From Hymenopus coronatus (lineage: Eukaryota; Arthropoda; Insecta; Mantodea; Hymenopodidae), in assembly GCA_030762935.1 (NCBI GenBank), contig CM060883.1, positions 48,967,001-49,031,000 on the forward strand: 64,000 nucleotides of DNA, written 5' to 3'. The notes under the pieces were generated by a model. The model was not told the origin of the DNA and did not search any database. It saw nothing but the letters and a program-made list of their open reading frames with translations. Below, in pieces: positions 1 to 11,610 of the stretch; position 1 is the stretch's first letter, and every line of letters begins with the position of its first letter. The position numbers and the translations under genes are program-made.

Positions 1-138
1 CGGGACCCACGGCTTTACTTTCCTTCCGAAGGAAGCCATGCTAAGGATTTTTACGCCTGAAAAAATCCACCTTCCTCCGCCGGGTTTGAACCCGCGACCT
101 TGAGTTAGCATTGGTAATCATTACACCAAGGAGGGCGA
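1..138 (-). repeat. SINE-A copy cut by the window edge
   Basis: tRNA-derived SINE on the minus strand. The tRNA-like head is at the right end, with B box GGTTTGAACCC read on the plus strand near 90-100. The body contains the CTTCCGAAGGAAG palindrome and the end of the copy lies outside the window. Related copies are near 5.2, 25.2, 41.3, 44.4, 51.4 and 51.8 kb. It is not a functional tRNA gene: the head runs straight into a body shared by all copies. Confidence 0.8.
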
Positions 139-1280
139 TATACACGTGCTAGATAAAGTAAAAATGTATGAATAGCATGTTTGAGGTAGCTGATAATTTT
201 CTCCGAGTTATAGGTTTCCAGAACATACAAGAACGCCCCTTCGATGTCCCATCTACCCCATGGAGATTTTTGGGAGAAAGGTTCCATACTACTAAATAAA
301 TATTTTTCATTTTCAATGCATATCCAACGCACCTAACCCTGCAAGATGAAATAAAAGAACATTAAGAACACAAATATTCGTAGTAGTATTAATACTAAAT
401 TCATCTATATTTCTGGCAAGCCCAACAGGATTACAAGATACTTTTCGAATGCGAGGTTCAGACACTATTGTTTGAGTCAACTCCATAGCGCATCTAACGG
501 TAAGGGAAGATTTTAAATACTTCAAGGTAATATAAGGATGAAAATAATTGTTGAGTTTGCAAGACGACCTATATGCATTATTTTATTACATAGTTTCACA
601 ATGCCTTAACCAGATCGATATAGAAAGTGACATTAAAGGAATTTTTTCAACAACTGAAGAACTTATCGCGATTGCAAGATTTATACGAAAATAGTTTCTA
701 TAACTAATCTATAATAATGAGGAAACTTGGCAAACATTACTCTATTCAAACTACAATTTTCAAATATTCCAATTTCATGTTTTCAGTGAAAATGGGTTCT
801 CAACAATACGAAATCTCTCTAAAACCGCTTATATTTAACATTTTTGGAGATTATTATATAGCATATGTCCCTCAGGAATTACAGAGCTTAATATTGGTGA
901 CGGAATAATCCAAATCGGTTGAGTGGTTTCCGAAATTACTTCTCCCCTCCAGACCACAGAAATTTTCTCTCTTTATAGCATTATGTATTTATAATGTGAA
1001 ATAAAAGAGAAGATATATATGTAGTTGAACATTTTGTTGTTAATAAGCATAGGTAATGAGAGATAAATGTTGATACTTCCCCAAGGGAATGAAGCTTCCC
1101 CGAGGTATTTAATAGACTAACCTCATTATTCCCCTATGCTGCATTAAATAGACGTTGCGCGCATGCTTAGGGCCTTCTGTTTACTCGCATGCATTTTCCT
1201 CTGGGATATTGTTTAAAAACCTAAGTATTGATGGTATGTATGTGTTTGCGTTATACAAGAAGGGTGTACTCAAAAAATCT
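139..1280. other. Unrecognised AT-rich sequence
   Basis: No gene, transposon terminus or known RNA seen. Open frames here are under 100 codons, resemble nothing I recognise and have no splice or codon support. Confidence 0.5.
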
Positions 1281-1945
1281 AATGTGAATAAGAGAGCACA
1301 ATAGGTTAAACCGACAATCAAATGTTTTAAAATGTGGTTGCTATGGGATTGAAATTCGTTTCTTTGCGTGGCCAGGAATTGACAAGTTCCCGTATAGCTG
1401 AAATCAATAACAAGGAATAAACGGCCAACTCCACGAAAAAATGTACAGGACATAAATTGTGTGTTTTATCGTGATCTACATTTTTTGTTACGTAAGTTTT
1501 TGCATATCTGGTTTACCAGTTATTCAAATTCAATAAAAATCATCCAGAATAAAGAGGATATTGCCAGAAAATTCAAGATAATACATTTTATTTGTCATCT
1601 GAATATCTTAAATAAAAGACATTTCAATCAAAATCGTTAGTCATTTTTGATAAAATCAACATTTTTGAAAATTTTCCATGTAAAGGGTAGATTGGGAAGA
1701 GGGGATTTTTCTGAAAATATTGATGTCGCATCCTTGGAAGATATTACCTTAAATACCAAGTTTGATATCGTGTTCACAGACACACACACACACACACACA
1801 CACACATGGATCTTTTTCTGAATTTTTTTTTGATACAGGCGACCCTAAAACATATATTTCCGGTGAAATCTCGGTATCGAATTTTTGGGTGTACAATACC
1901 TTCTCTATACACTATGTACGTATTACGTGTAGAGAGAGTACAAAG
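1281..1945 (+). mobile_element. Family H copy, 5' end lost
   Basis: Begins inside the element at the 'ggttaaaccgacaatcaaat' block and runs to the hairpin end (CTCTATACACTATGTACG...CGTGTAGAGAGAGT). Carries the internal TACCAAGTTTG motif and an expanded CA tract at the usual microsatellite position. Confidence 0.85.
1781..1806. repeat. (CA)n microsatellite inside family H
   Basis: Thirteen CA units directly after TTCACAGA, the fixed microsatellite nucleus of family H. Confidence 0.9.
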
Positions 1946-2067
1946 GGGAAACGTTTAGTATCATTTTTACTTTCTGTACTATTTAATTAGAATAGATATA
2001 AGATTCTTGCATTCCACCAAAAATCCGATATCGAAGTTTTACCCAAATAAACCTTTACGGCCACCCC

Positions 2068-2098
<31 letters not shown>

Positions 2099-2794
2099 GT
2101 CACAGACCAAAATCAGCTAAATACAATACAATCCCGGTATGTAAACACACATAAATGTATCCACCTGCGTTCTCTTCTCATTGATTGGCTGAGTTATTCC
2201 CGCCGTAAATATGGCTTATATAGCAGGTGGATAAACAGATAACATAACTTAAATGTAAGCCTAATCGGAATCGGATTTCCCGACATGAGTATTGTTGCTA
2301 GACGAACTTCCGGTGTAAGGTTAATGACAACGCTTTCAATAATATTGCCCATATTGCTATCAAACTCTCACGTTTTGTTTTTTTCTTTGACCACGTGAGT
2401 AATTGCTCCTTTCAAATTGATGTCGTTAACCTACGACAATGCTGTAATAGGCAGAACCCTAACCACAGAATAAAGAGTACACAGAAAGGAAACTCGACTA
2501 TAATCCGGGTGCCAAAAATCAGTGCGCATGCGCGAATTCTGCCATATTGGGACCGAGTAAACAGATGTGTTATTTTAGCTCCTGGGCTTATATTCTACTC
2601 AACAGTTACATTATACAATGTTAAAGTTAGAATATTTGTTGACTCTTAAAAGCTTTACTGCTTTTATAATGAGCAGTAGTAAGAGAAAAGGCGGCTAGTT
2701 ATTATTTACTCCTACATATATTTTCCTAACCATCATTGCATGTTGGTAGGGTTTGTCTTGCAGATATGAGTAGCAAAAACAAACAGGCATATTA
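1946..2794. other. Unrecognised sequence with a poly-T run
   Basis: Contains a 29-base T run at 2070-2098, which may be the A-tail of a minus-strand retroposon, but I could not identify a body or a duplication. No gene recognised. Confidence 0.45.
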
Positions 2795-3533
2795 TGTGTT
2801 CCATTCGCGTGACTTCTCTAGCTGTTCTACAAACAAGTTTTCTTATAAAAGATTATTCTTTAATCTGCATCATGCTGATCAAGATAAACATTACCAGAAT
2901 TGGTAGAAGGGAAATAAGAAAATGCACAGGTCAAAGCGCTAGTTAAATCTTTAAAAAGCCAGTTGCTACGTGAAACAATTGAAATTCGGTTCTCTTTGCT
3001 TGCTAGAAATAACTTACTGTTTGAGAAAAGTTTAAGTTTCCTAAACTGAAACCAAGAACTAGGAATATGTCTAAAACGGTCAACTCTACAATATATGTAC
3101 ATGGCATAAATTGTATGCTTTAACGTGATCTACATTTGCTGTGTAGTAAGTTTTGTCTATCTCTTACGGTTTACCAGTTAAGCAAAAGTCATTCAGAATG
3201 AAGAGGTTTGCGAGGCTATTCCCAGAAAATTCAAGATATTCATTCCTTAAATCTATGACCTTCTTAGTCATTTTTGAAAAAATGAATCCCTTGAAAACCT
3301 TCGTGTCGCATCCTTTGAAGATATTGAATTTAAATGCCAAATTTGGTGTTTACCCAACTTCTCATTTTTAAGTTATGGTGTCCACAGACAGAACAAACAA
3401 GACACACACAGATCTTTTTCTAAAAATTCTCTTTTCGGATCAGGGGACCTCAAAACTATATTTCCGGTGAAATATCGAATACCACACCTTCTCTATCCAC
3501 TACATATATTGTACATACGGGCTAGAGAAAATA
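2795..3533 (+). mobile_element. Family H copy, subfamily 2
   Basis: The 5' end reads TGTTCCATTCGCGTGACTTC then TCTAGCTG, and the 3' end reads ACGGGCTAGAGAAAAT. Both ends therefore carry the AGC/GCT variant of the subterminal repeat instead of ACA/TGT. The copy is diverged and has no long frame. Confidence 0.85.
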
Positions 3534-3537
3534 AATA

Positions 3538-3785
3538 TGGTTCTAACGATGTTTATTAAAATACCATATGTTTAAAATTTTTCTTGTCAAATGAAATGTA
3601 TATCTTGAATTTTCAGGCCTTGTGCTTTGAAGTCCTCTTCAATCTGGATGGCTTCTTATAACTGTTAAACCGTAATAGATAAATTCTTACTACACAAAAA
3701 ATGTAGATCCTGTTAAAGCCCACAATTTGCCATGTACATTCTTTTGTGGGGTTAACCATTTTCGAAATATACTTTATTGATTAAA
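3538..3785 (-). mobile_element. Family H internal fragment
   Basis: Minus-strand central segment only: the 'attaaaataccatat', 'aatgtatatcttgaattttc' and 'aaccgtaatagata' blocks. It abuts the 3' end of the preceding plus copy, so the two make an inverted pair. Confidence 0.75.
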
Positions 3786-4409
3786 ATTGACTATCATTTA
3801 TACCCATAACGAAATCCGCAATTAAAATTTATCTGTATTAAAAAGACACAAAAATAAACAATCGTATAACGTTTATAGGAAAGCAAGCAGAGAAGGTCAT
3901 GTATATGCCACACAGAAGATGTTTATTTCATAAGTTCACGCTTTATTATTTTAAACGTTTTAATTTGCTTAAAATCGTATGTAATAAACAGCTTTCGCTT
4001 TGCGTTTACTAGGTCTCAATATGGCGTCTAGCGCAATGCTTGGCTTCATGCAGATCAAAGGAGCCGCCCTCAAGTTTCCTTTCTGTATATTCTCTTTTCT
4101 CTGCCCTAACCTCTAGCAGTTTGAATCTCTGTTAGTTTTCATAAACACATCAGGTAACTCGATCAACTTGTCATACTTTCTCAGTACAGGTTTTTCCAAA
4201 TTTTCCTTCCCCCCTCCCCATCATACACGATTGTTCACATAATAAGAAACACCGACGTTTCAGCCTTTATGAATAACAACCGTTGATAAACTGAAGGGTC
4301 AAATCAGTTTGATCAGTAAAGATGTGGCAATGACGCATGTACTGCTGTTATAAACATTCCAGTGTAAAGGAATGACAAAAAAGTATCTTTGAACGAGATT
4401 TAATTTCTT
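3786..4409. other. Unrecognised sequence
   Basis: No feature recognised. Slightly higher GC around 4020-4100 but no credible coding frame. Confidence 0.45.
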
Positions 4410-4895
4410 TGGGTTGCAAGTTTTGTCTATCTTTTCAGTTTGCCAGTTATCCAAAATTCATCCAGAATGAAGAGGGTCTCAGAGGCTATTCCCAGAAAAT
4501 TCAACCTATACATTTCGTTAGTTATGAAAATAACTTACACATATATTTTAATCAAAATCATTAGTCATTTTTGAAAAAAGTCAAAGATTTTGAAAAATGT
4601 TCCATGTAAAGGGTAGTTGGGTGTGGGGAGATTTTCCTCAAAACCTTCGTGTCACATCCTTGGAGGCCACTAAACTTAAATACCAAGTTTAGTATTTTAC
4701 CAACTTTTCGTTTTTAAGTTATCGTCTTCACAGACACGCGAGAACTTGGACACACGCGTACGCTTGGAACCTTTTTCTAAAAATGTTTTTTGTTATACAG
4801 GAGACCTTAGAAGGTGTATTTATTGAGTAATCTCGGTATCAAATTTTTAGATGGAGTGCAATACTTTCTCTGCATGTGTACTAGTACTGAGAGAG
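4410..4895 (+). mobile_element. Family H copy, 5' truncated
   Basis: Starts at the 'gcaagttttgtctatc' block and runs through the GGTAGTTGGG segment, TACCAAGTTTAGTA, a degenerate microsatellite region and the GAATTTTTGGGTGG-like block to a decayed hairpin end. Confidence 0.8.
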
Positions 4896-5197
4896 AAAGA
4901 AATAAGATCGTTGGTAAAAAATACACAATTAACGTTTGTTGGGTCGAGTTAGAAAAAAGAAAAAACATAGACAGCCAACAGTTATAAATTAGGACGACAT
5001 AGGGACAACTTGTTTTTAATGACAGAATAATGGCTCGCTCTCCAGATTTAATCTAAACCCATGTGATTATTATTTGTGGCTAATGCTTAAATATAAATAT
5101 GTAACAAATCCTCGTAAGTTCGACCAATTAGTCGCCAGCATTCGCCCGGCTGCATCAGTGTTCAATAATGTGTTCAAAAGGTCTAGAATATCATTTC

Positions 5198-5450
5198 AGT
5201 CTCCAGCGTGGTAGAGCACATGCCTAGGGTAACCCAAGGTCGTGGGTTCAAACCCGACAGTAAAAATCCTTAGCACAGCTTCCTTCGGAAGGAAAGTAAA
5301 GCCATTGACACCATGTCGTAGATTTACGGCGCGTAAAAGAAACTCAAGTCAGATAAAAATGTCTCTGATTAAAATTAAGCGTCTTTCATGCCCAATATAG
5401 AATGGGACGCAGAGAACCGCAGCGTGCAAAGAGTGTCCATAAATACAACT
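5198..5450 (+). repeat. SINE-A copy
   Basis: tRNA-like head with A-box-like GTGGTAGAGCACATGCC and B box GGTTCAAACCC near 5244-5254, followed by the shared body and the 3' part ending near 'agagtgtccataaata'. Diverged. No certain TSD. Confidence 0.8.
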
Positions 5451-6811
5451 CAAGTTTAAGGAATGTAATGTCGAACTCCTTTAGATAAACATAATAGATG
5501 TATTCACACTGTTTCATACCGATAGCGTTATTATCTAGGAGAGAAATGATGGGCAGGTTCACCGCTAATGCTCTAACGGTTCCGTGTAGCAGTGTCGTGG
5601 TAGTTGCGGGCTGCCAGATGTGTCATTCAAGAGACACTTAAACGGTGGAGAGAGGAAGAGAAGGTCCTAAAAGTGATAGAGCATTTCTGGACGTTGTAAT
5701 GTTACACAGAGCTGAGATAACAGATAGAGCTGCCCAGTATTTCTAGACTGGTACGCGAAATTTCCGGCGTTCATTTGTTGGTTGGTGCGCGTGTTTACTG
5801 TGAACCGCACAGTTGTTGGTTTGATGTGCCTTTATTACGATTTATTGGGCGAGGTTTAATGGCTGTCAATAGCATCGACCTCGGCACTGCCACAGCCTGT
5901 CTTTAGTTAACCATCAAGAGAATGGGGTCACCATCCATTTACATAATTTATTTATTCAGCATGTGCACTACCGGCCTTTGTTTAATTCACTTCAAATACT
6001 TGATGACTTCCTGTGTCGTTTATTGATTTGTGTTCGGCTGTCTCTTCTGCCTGTCTTTTCTATAGATGGCCTAAGGTCGAGGGAAGTAAATCTTATATTG
6101 ATTAAAATATTAGCAGCCAAATTTTTCCTCAACACTATTCATATAAAACTGAACATATTTAAAGAATTATAACTTCTAAGTCAATAGAAAACATGTGCAA
6201 ACTGAGAAACGCTGAGAGATTCCTCAAGCCAAAAGATGAACATGCCTTCCACCTTCATTCATTCACAATTGAACTCCTCACATCATATTCTGAAACGTTC
6301 TCGTAGAAGAATCATGGGAATAAGAGGTAACTGAATCGAATGTAAGATGTCGCTGAATGCTGGGTCTTGAAATTCCATGATATCATGATTTCTTTGGCGA
6401 TGTGTCACTATTCGTTCTCGATCAACATACGTGCTTGATTCGAGTCAATGGCAAACATTTTCATTCGAGCAGCCCATGCCAACTAGTGTAGCACGGTGTA
6501 TTATTGGCGTCACGAAACACACATAACATGAACTCTTGACATCTAGTTATACATGAACCAAACTTAAGAGAGCAAACCAGCCTTGTGATTTACCAGGAAA
6601 TATGCGACTCAGTTGAGAAATGTAATGCTATGCCGGCATGTTGCCAAGTTATCTCAGAGGTAAGAGTAACCGGCAAGAGACCGGATGATCCATGGTATTG
6701 CATTGAATTTTTCTGTCTGACTCATATCTATCCAACTTCTGCCTACACGCGGCTTGTCTGAAAAAAAAAACAATTAAATCAATAGATACAATTCGGTTGG
6801 TATTGAAAATA
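5451..6811. other. Unrecognised single-copy-looking sequence
   Basis: About 1.4 kb without any repeat I can match elsewhere in the window. Frames are short and no protein family is recognisable. It could be host intronic or intergenic DNA. Confidence 0.4.
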
Positions 6812-7897
6812 CAGAGCGAGTCAAAAGTCTCCATACAAATAAGGATACGGATGCCTAATGTTTATTTTGCAAAGCCACTAGTGAAGGAAGAGAGGATTGA
6901 CATTATTCTGTTGGCTGGGAGTGGTACAACGCGTACGTTAAATGCAACACATAGAACTTAGATAACCCATGACACGGTAGTCAAACTCATCCTGAAATTC
7001 AAGAGGACAAGTTTCGTCGCCGACGCAGCTGGAAGATGAAGCTGAGTCAACGGTGGTGCTAGCAGCACTGGTCAGGAGTCCGAAAAAGGGAACCCGACGC
7101 CTCTCTGCAGAACTTGGTATCAGCCAATGCAGTGTCATGCTTATCTTGCATACTAAGAAGTGGCATCCATACAAGATGCAAATGTTGCAGCAGATGTCAA
7201 AGAACGATCCTGATCGCAGCACAGACTTTTGTGAATGGGCACGAAATATGTTCCACAATGTTCCTGAATTTGTTAGTAACATCCTATTTTCAGATGAGGC
7301 AAATTTTTATATTAAAGGTGAAGTGAACCGGCAATATGTGAGGTACTAGAGTGATACAAATCCACATTGAATGTCGGAATACAAACGTCAAGGTGCAACA
7401 AAACTCATGGTGTGGTGCAGGATATGGGGTAACAGGATTGTTGGCCCGTTTTTCATTAAAGGAGACCTTAACGCCGATGGTTATCTTAACATGTTGAAAA
7501 ATACATCATGCCAATCTTGCAGCAAGACAGAGCATCACCACACTACGGCATTGAAGTCTGCCGATGGCTGGATCAGCAGATTCCTGGGTATTGGATCGGT
7601 CAACGTGGTCCAGTGGAGTGTCCACCCAGGTTACCGGATCTCACTCCCATGATTTTTACCTGTGGGGTCGCCTGAAATCGATTGTGTACCAGAGGAAAGT
7701 TGGAGATTTGCGTCATCTTAAAAAGAGAATCACTGCAACGTACAAACAAATAACGACCGCAACATTGGTAGATGTTCGTCGAAATTGGTTGGAGCGCCTA
7801 TCACTATGTGTGGACATGAAAGGGAAACATGTGGAACATATTCTATAATTGTAGCATAATATTAACCCTATTTGTATGGAGACTTTTGGCTCACCTG
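6812..7897 (+). mobile_element. DD41D Tc1/mariner-superfamily transposon, inactive
   Basis: A near full-length 1,086 bp DNA transposon bounded by terminal inverted repeats sharing CAAAAGTCTCCATACAAATA, with TA on both sides (6810-6811 and 7898-7899). The outer bases are CAGAGCGAGT on the left and CAGGTGAGC on the reverse complement of the right. It encloses one decayed transposase gene. TA target duplication and the aspartate triad place it in the IS630/Tc1/mariner superfamily. Confidence 0.9.
6852..7848 (+). pseudogene. Decayed DD41D transposase
   Basis: Cut-and-paste transposase remnant. In order: an N-terminal helix-turn-helix piece (IDIILLAGSGTTRTLNATH, then ITHDTVVKLILKFKRT at about 6962-7012); a second DNA-binding part (SPKKGTRRLSAELGISQCSV); and the catalytic domain. 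The first Asp is in ILFSDEANFY (codon 7293-7295), the second in ILQQDRASPHYGIEV (7526-7528) and the third in DFYLWG (7651-7653). After closing a one-base gap, 41 residues separate the second and third Asp. Two Trp codons have become stops near 7347-7371 (TGG to TAG and TGG to TGA), and there are one-base losses near 7500 and 7650. The C-terminal NWLERL...HVEHIL is preserved. The family is common in arthropods; the DD41D spacing is that of rosa-type elements. Not functional. Confidence 0.9.
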
Positions 7898-7924
7898 TAT
7901 ATTAAATCTATAGTCTTTTATTGT

Positions 7925-8105
7925 TGAGAAAAGTAGTTTAGGTTTCGGGATTTTATTGAAAATGTTCGTGTACGTTCTTAGATGATGCAGAGCTTTAATA
8001 CCAAGTTTAGCTTTTAGCCGACTTTTAGTTTTGTTGAATAACTGACATCAAATTTATGGGTGAAATGCAATAATTCCTTTACTTACTGTAGGTAAACAAA
8101 GGACA
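7925..8105 (+). mobile_element. Family H 3' fragment, diverged
   Basis: Recognisable only by the TTGAAAATGTTCGTG, AATACCAAGTTTAG and GGGTGAAATGCAATAA blocks. The hairpin end is decayed. It lies just downstream of the DD41D transposon. Confidence 0.6.
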
Positions 8106-8125
8106 AGGTAATAAATAAAAAATCT

Positions 8126-9160
8126 GATGTGTTCCATTCACATGCCTTTCTCTACATCTCTGCAACAAAAGCTTATGCTTCTATTTAGTTTATGCTAATT
8201 GAGAAAACATTAACACAAATAGTCTTATTACTTGCTTCCTTAAGTAGAACCGAAATAAGGAAGTACCATTGGTTAAAGTGATAGTCAAGACTTGGTTGCT
8301 ATGTGACTGAAGTTCCTTTCATCGAAATTCTTAGGCTTTCACGGCCGGTGTCAATACCGGCTGGAGTATAATCCGGGCTTGTGGGCCGTGGTCTACTGGG
8401 CTCATCCTTCTTCTTCTTCCCAGACATTTCGTCTGCGACTACGGAAAACATCTTCGGTGGCAGCGGCGAGGTGGAAGTGCTGTAGTGGACGTTTCAACTG
8501 CGACTAGAGCACTTCGATCTCGCCGCTGTAAAATTCCTGTATGAGAAAAGTATGTTTTTCAAAGCTGAAACTAAAAATAAGGTATATCTTAAAAATGATC
8601 AGCTCAAAAAAAAAAAAAAAAAAAAAAAAAAAGTATATGACATAAATTGTGTGTTTTATCGTGAGCTACATTTTCTGTGTGGTAAGTTTTTGACCATCTC
8701 TTACGGTTTAGCAGTTATGCAAAAATCCGTAAAATTCGCCAGAATAAAGTAGTCTTCAGAGGCTATTCCCAGAAAATTCAAGATATGCATTTTATTTGTC
8801 AGATAAATATGTTTAATATACGATGTTTTAATCAAAATCGTTAGAGCCATTTTTAAGAAAATCAAAGTTTTCGAAATGTTTTCCATGTAAAGGGTAGTTT
8901 GGGTTGGGGGATTTTCTTGAAAATCTTCGTGTCGCATCCTTTGAAGATACCAAACTTAAATACCAAATTTGGTTTTTAACGGTCTTTTCATTTTTGAGCT
9001 ATGCTGCCCACAGAGACACACACACGGACATTTTTCTAAAAATACTTTTTTTTTTTTGGATTTAGGGGGTCTCAAAACATTTATTTCCTGTGAAATCTCG
9101 GTATCGAATTTTTGGGTGCAATACAATACCTTCTCTATACACTATGTACATAGTCTACTA
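8126..9160 (+). mobile_element. Family H copy split by a Penelope-like fragment
   Basis: Starts at AAATCTGATGTGTTCCATTC with ACTTTCTCTACATCTCTGC and ends at the hairpin (CTATACACTATGTACATAG). The element continues exactly across the 200 bp insert at 8331-8530. A 27-base A run near 8606-8632 sits in the middle. The internal palindrome is TACCAAATTTGG. Confidence 0.9.
8331..8530 (+). mobile_element. Penelope-like element terminal fragment
   Basis: Carries TAGGCTTTCACGGCCGG and the TTTCGTCTGCGACTACGG block that I associate with arthropod Penelope-like elements; this assignment is from memory. The right half folds back on itself: CAGCGGCGAG...GAAGTGCT pairs with AGCACTTCGATCTCGCCGCTG. It is flanked by AAATTC on both sides (8325-8330 and 8531-8536), a 6 bp duplication within the H copy. 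A reverse-orientation relative is at 49938-50087. Confidence 0.65.
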
Positions 9161-9611
9161 TGTGTGTAGTACGTATGTACTAAATTTGACGAACGCACCT
9201 CAAAGAAATATTAACTGTACATTATAAATAAACAGATATTTATGGTGCTGTTCTAAATAATGAAAAGTATTTGAGTCAACATTTACCTCGAGGTAGACTA
9301 GATAAAAAGAAAGGGGGGAAAAATCAACAATTTTGAGACGCCACAACGCGACGTGCCGTATCCGAAACGTTGCCTTCCTTGAGTAAAGCGTTAACGGCTC
9401 TCTGCGTGTGTACATAATGGGCTTAAGGAAGACAGAGCATCTGGGATTTACTGCAGCAGTATTCTGCTCCTCAGAGGTCTTAACTAGGATAACAATGTGA
9501 GCAAACCAACCGGAATCTGGAATCCTTCAAATGATTGATCCAAAACCGTTTCATCCACATGCCAACTTGGATTTGCTTCACAATACATTCTTAGATCCTA
9601 TAGTGGTGTTT
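9161..9611. other. Unrecognised sequence
   Basis: No repeat or gene recognised between the H copy and the tRNA-like remnant. Confidence 0.4.
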
Positions 9612-9690
9612 AGAAATGGCTCAGGAGTTAAGCTTGTGGGGGTTTCACGGTTCAAATCCGATGAACTTATCAGCGAGTATTTTTCTTTCT
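9612..9690 (+). repeat. Degenerate tRNA-derived SINE head
   Basis: Contains TGGCTCAGGAGTTAAGC (A-box-like) and CGGTTCAAATCCG (B-box-like) with appropriate spacing. Abuts an H copy. Too degenerate to fold as a working tRNA. Confidence 0.5.
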
Positions 9691-10519
9691 TTTTTACTTT
9701 ATCTACACGCACTATGTACATAGTGTATAGAGAAGGTCTTGCACATCACCCTAAAATTCAATACCAAGATTTCACCGGAAATATATGTTTTGGGTCCCTT
9801 GTATCCAAAAAAAAGCATCTTCAGAAAAAGATCCAGGAGTGTGTGTCCGTGTGTCTGTGAACACGATAACTCAGAAACGAAAAGTCGGTAAAATACCAAA
9901 CTTGGTATTTATTTTTAGCATCTTCCAGGGATGCGACACGAAGATTTTGAGAAAAATCCCCTCATCCCAAATTACCCTTTACATGGAACTTTTTTTCGAA
10001 AACTTTAATTTTCTCAAAAATGGCTCTAACGATTTTTATTAAAATATCGTATATTAAAGATATTTACCCTACAAACAAAACGTATATCTTCAATTTCCTG
10101 GAAATAGCCTCTGAAGACTACTTTATTCTGGATGAATTTTGCATAACAGCTAAACCGTAAGAGATGGGCAAAAGCTTATAAAAAAAAAATGTAGAGCACG
10201 TTAAAACACATAATTTTATGTCATATGCATTTTTTTCGAGGAGTTGATAGTTTTTGAGATATTCCTTGTTATTGGTTTCAGCTTTAAAATACTTATACTT
10301 TTCTCATACGGGAATTTTTTAACTCTTGTCCATATAAAGAAATGGATTTCAATCCAATAGCAACCGCATTTTAAAACACGTTACTATCGGTTTAGCCCAG
10401 TGTGTAAGGAGCTAAGTAATAAGATCGTTTCTGCTAGTGTCTCTCGAATAGCATGAAGTTGATAAAAGAATAAGACTATTAAAATTAATTTGTTACGGAA
10501 GTATAGAGAAAGTTAAGAA
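9691..10519 (-). mobile_element. Family H, near full-length
   Basis: Runs from the hairpin end (TTTTTACTTTATCTACACGC, then ACTATGTACATAGTGTATAG) through ACCAAACTTGGTATTT to a slightly decayed 5' end (TATAGAGAAAGTTAAG). About 830 bp with no coding frame spanning it. Confidence 0.9.
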
Positions 10520-11107
10520 ATCATTCATTACTTTATTATTTTTTTTTCATCATATAGAGCTTTTATTTTTCTATGTTGATCAAATTTTGATAATTGAAGG
10601 ATTTAAAATATAATAGCAGAAATATAAGACGGGTAAAATTTGCCCTACAGACACTATTGAAACTATTAAAGGTAAATTCAATGTTATGATAAGTTGATAG
10701 CAATACCTTTTAAGTGTTATGAATATACTTGATGTCAATGAAGTGTTTGGTTATTTAATAGAAAGAACTGCTGATAAATTTTAATAAAACATTGTCTAAT
10801 TGACAAAATACTGTTTTAGCTAAACAAAATGATTATAATGTTTTACATACATATATTTTATGTTATAATTATGTCATTGTTGTGTTGTGATATATATTGT
10901 GTATATATTACATGTATGTATTTCTCCTAAGTGTATTTGTTTATTATAATAGGGTAGATTAATGCATCTCAATAAGGTGTACCTTGTCCTTTTATTTTCG
11001 TGTTTACTCTTTTAAATATTTATTGTTTTTTTTTTTTTTTTTTTTGATGAAGCTCTATGTATGATACTGTTATTTCAATAAATACACTTATTCATTCACA
11101 CTTAATG
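10520..11107. other. Unrecognised AT-rich sequence with a T run
   Basis: A T run lies around 11025-11045. No transposon ends or gene recognised. Confidence 0.4.
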
Positions 11108-11109
11108 TA

Positions 11110-11608
11110 CAGGGTGTTTCAAAACGACACCAAACGAAGATGTGAACCTTGTTGGTCACACCGTACGTGATACGTGAATATAATTTTCAGCTCTAAATTC
11201 GGCACATGCAAAAACTGCTATAAAATCACCATGGATTAGGCAGTCGTACATAACCAAATGGCACATGCCTGCTCCGCTCCAAGAGAGATGCCGGCTGGTA
11301 GCGAAGGTCCCAATTGCGTGGTGTAGGGATGATTTGATAGACACGCCGACGTGGCACAGTTCACCTTAGTAATGGAAATCGAGGCATGTGGGTTTTGTTG
11401 TGTGTTTCGTATAACACGTTCTAAGATGTTTACGTAGCGTATGACAACCGTTGTTCTTTTGCTGCCTAATCCCAAATGTGTGCGATTTTTAAACATACAT
11501 AAAGCTTTAAATAGAAGAGTTTGAAAGTTGCGAGATCAAGTTTCGGACAAGTCAAAATGTAAGCTAATCGAATGCTATCTTCGTTTGGTGTCGTTTTGAA
11601 ACAGCCTG
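11110..11608. mobile_element. TA-flanked MITE with 32 bp terminal inverted repeats
   Basis: Left end CAGGGTGTTTCAAAACGACA continues CCAAACGAAGAT. The reverse complement of the right end matches it at 31 of 32 positions (CAGGCTGTTT...). TA lies on both sides (11108-11109 and 11609-11610). The 499 bp have no transposase frame, so this is a non-autonomous element, probably mobilised by a Tc1/mariner-superfamily transposase. Confidence 0.9.
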
Positions 11609-11610
11609 TA

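Noticed and set aside
2525..2540. GCGCATGCGC palindrome as a regulatory element
   Set aside because: Short, isolated and not linked to any transcription unit; GCGCATGCGC-like tracts also occur near 54455 in repeat DNA.
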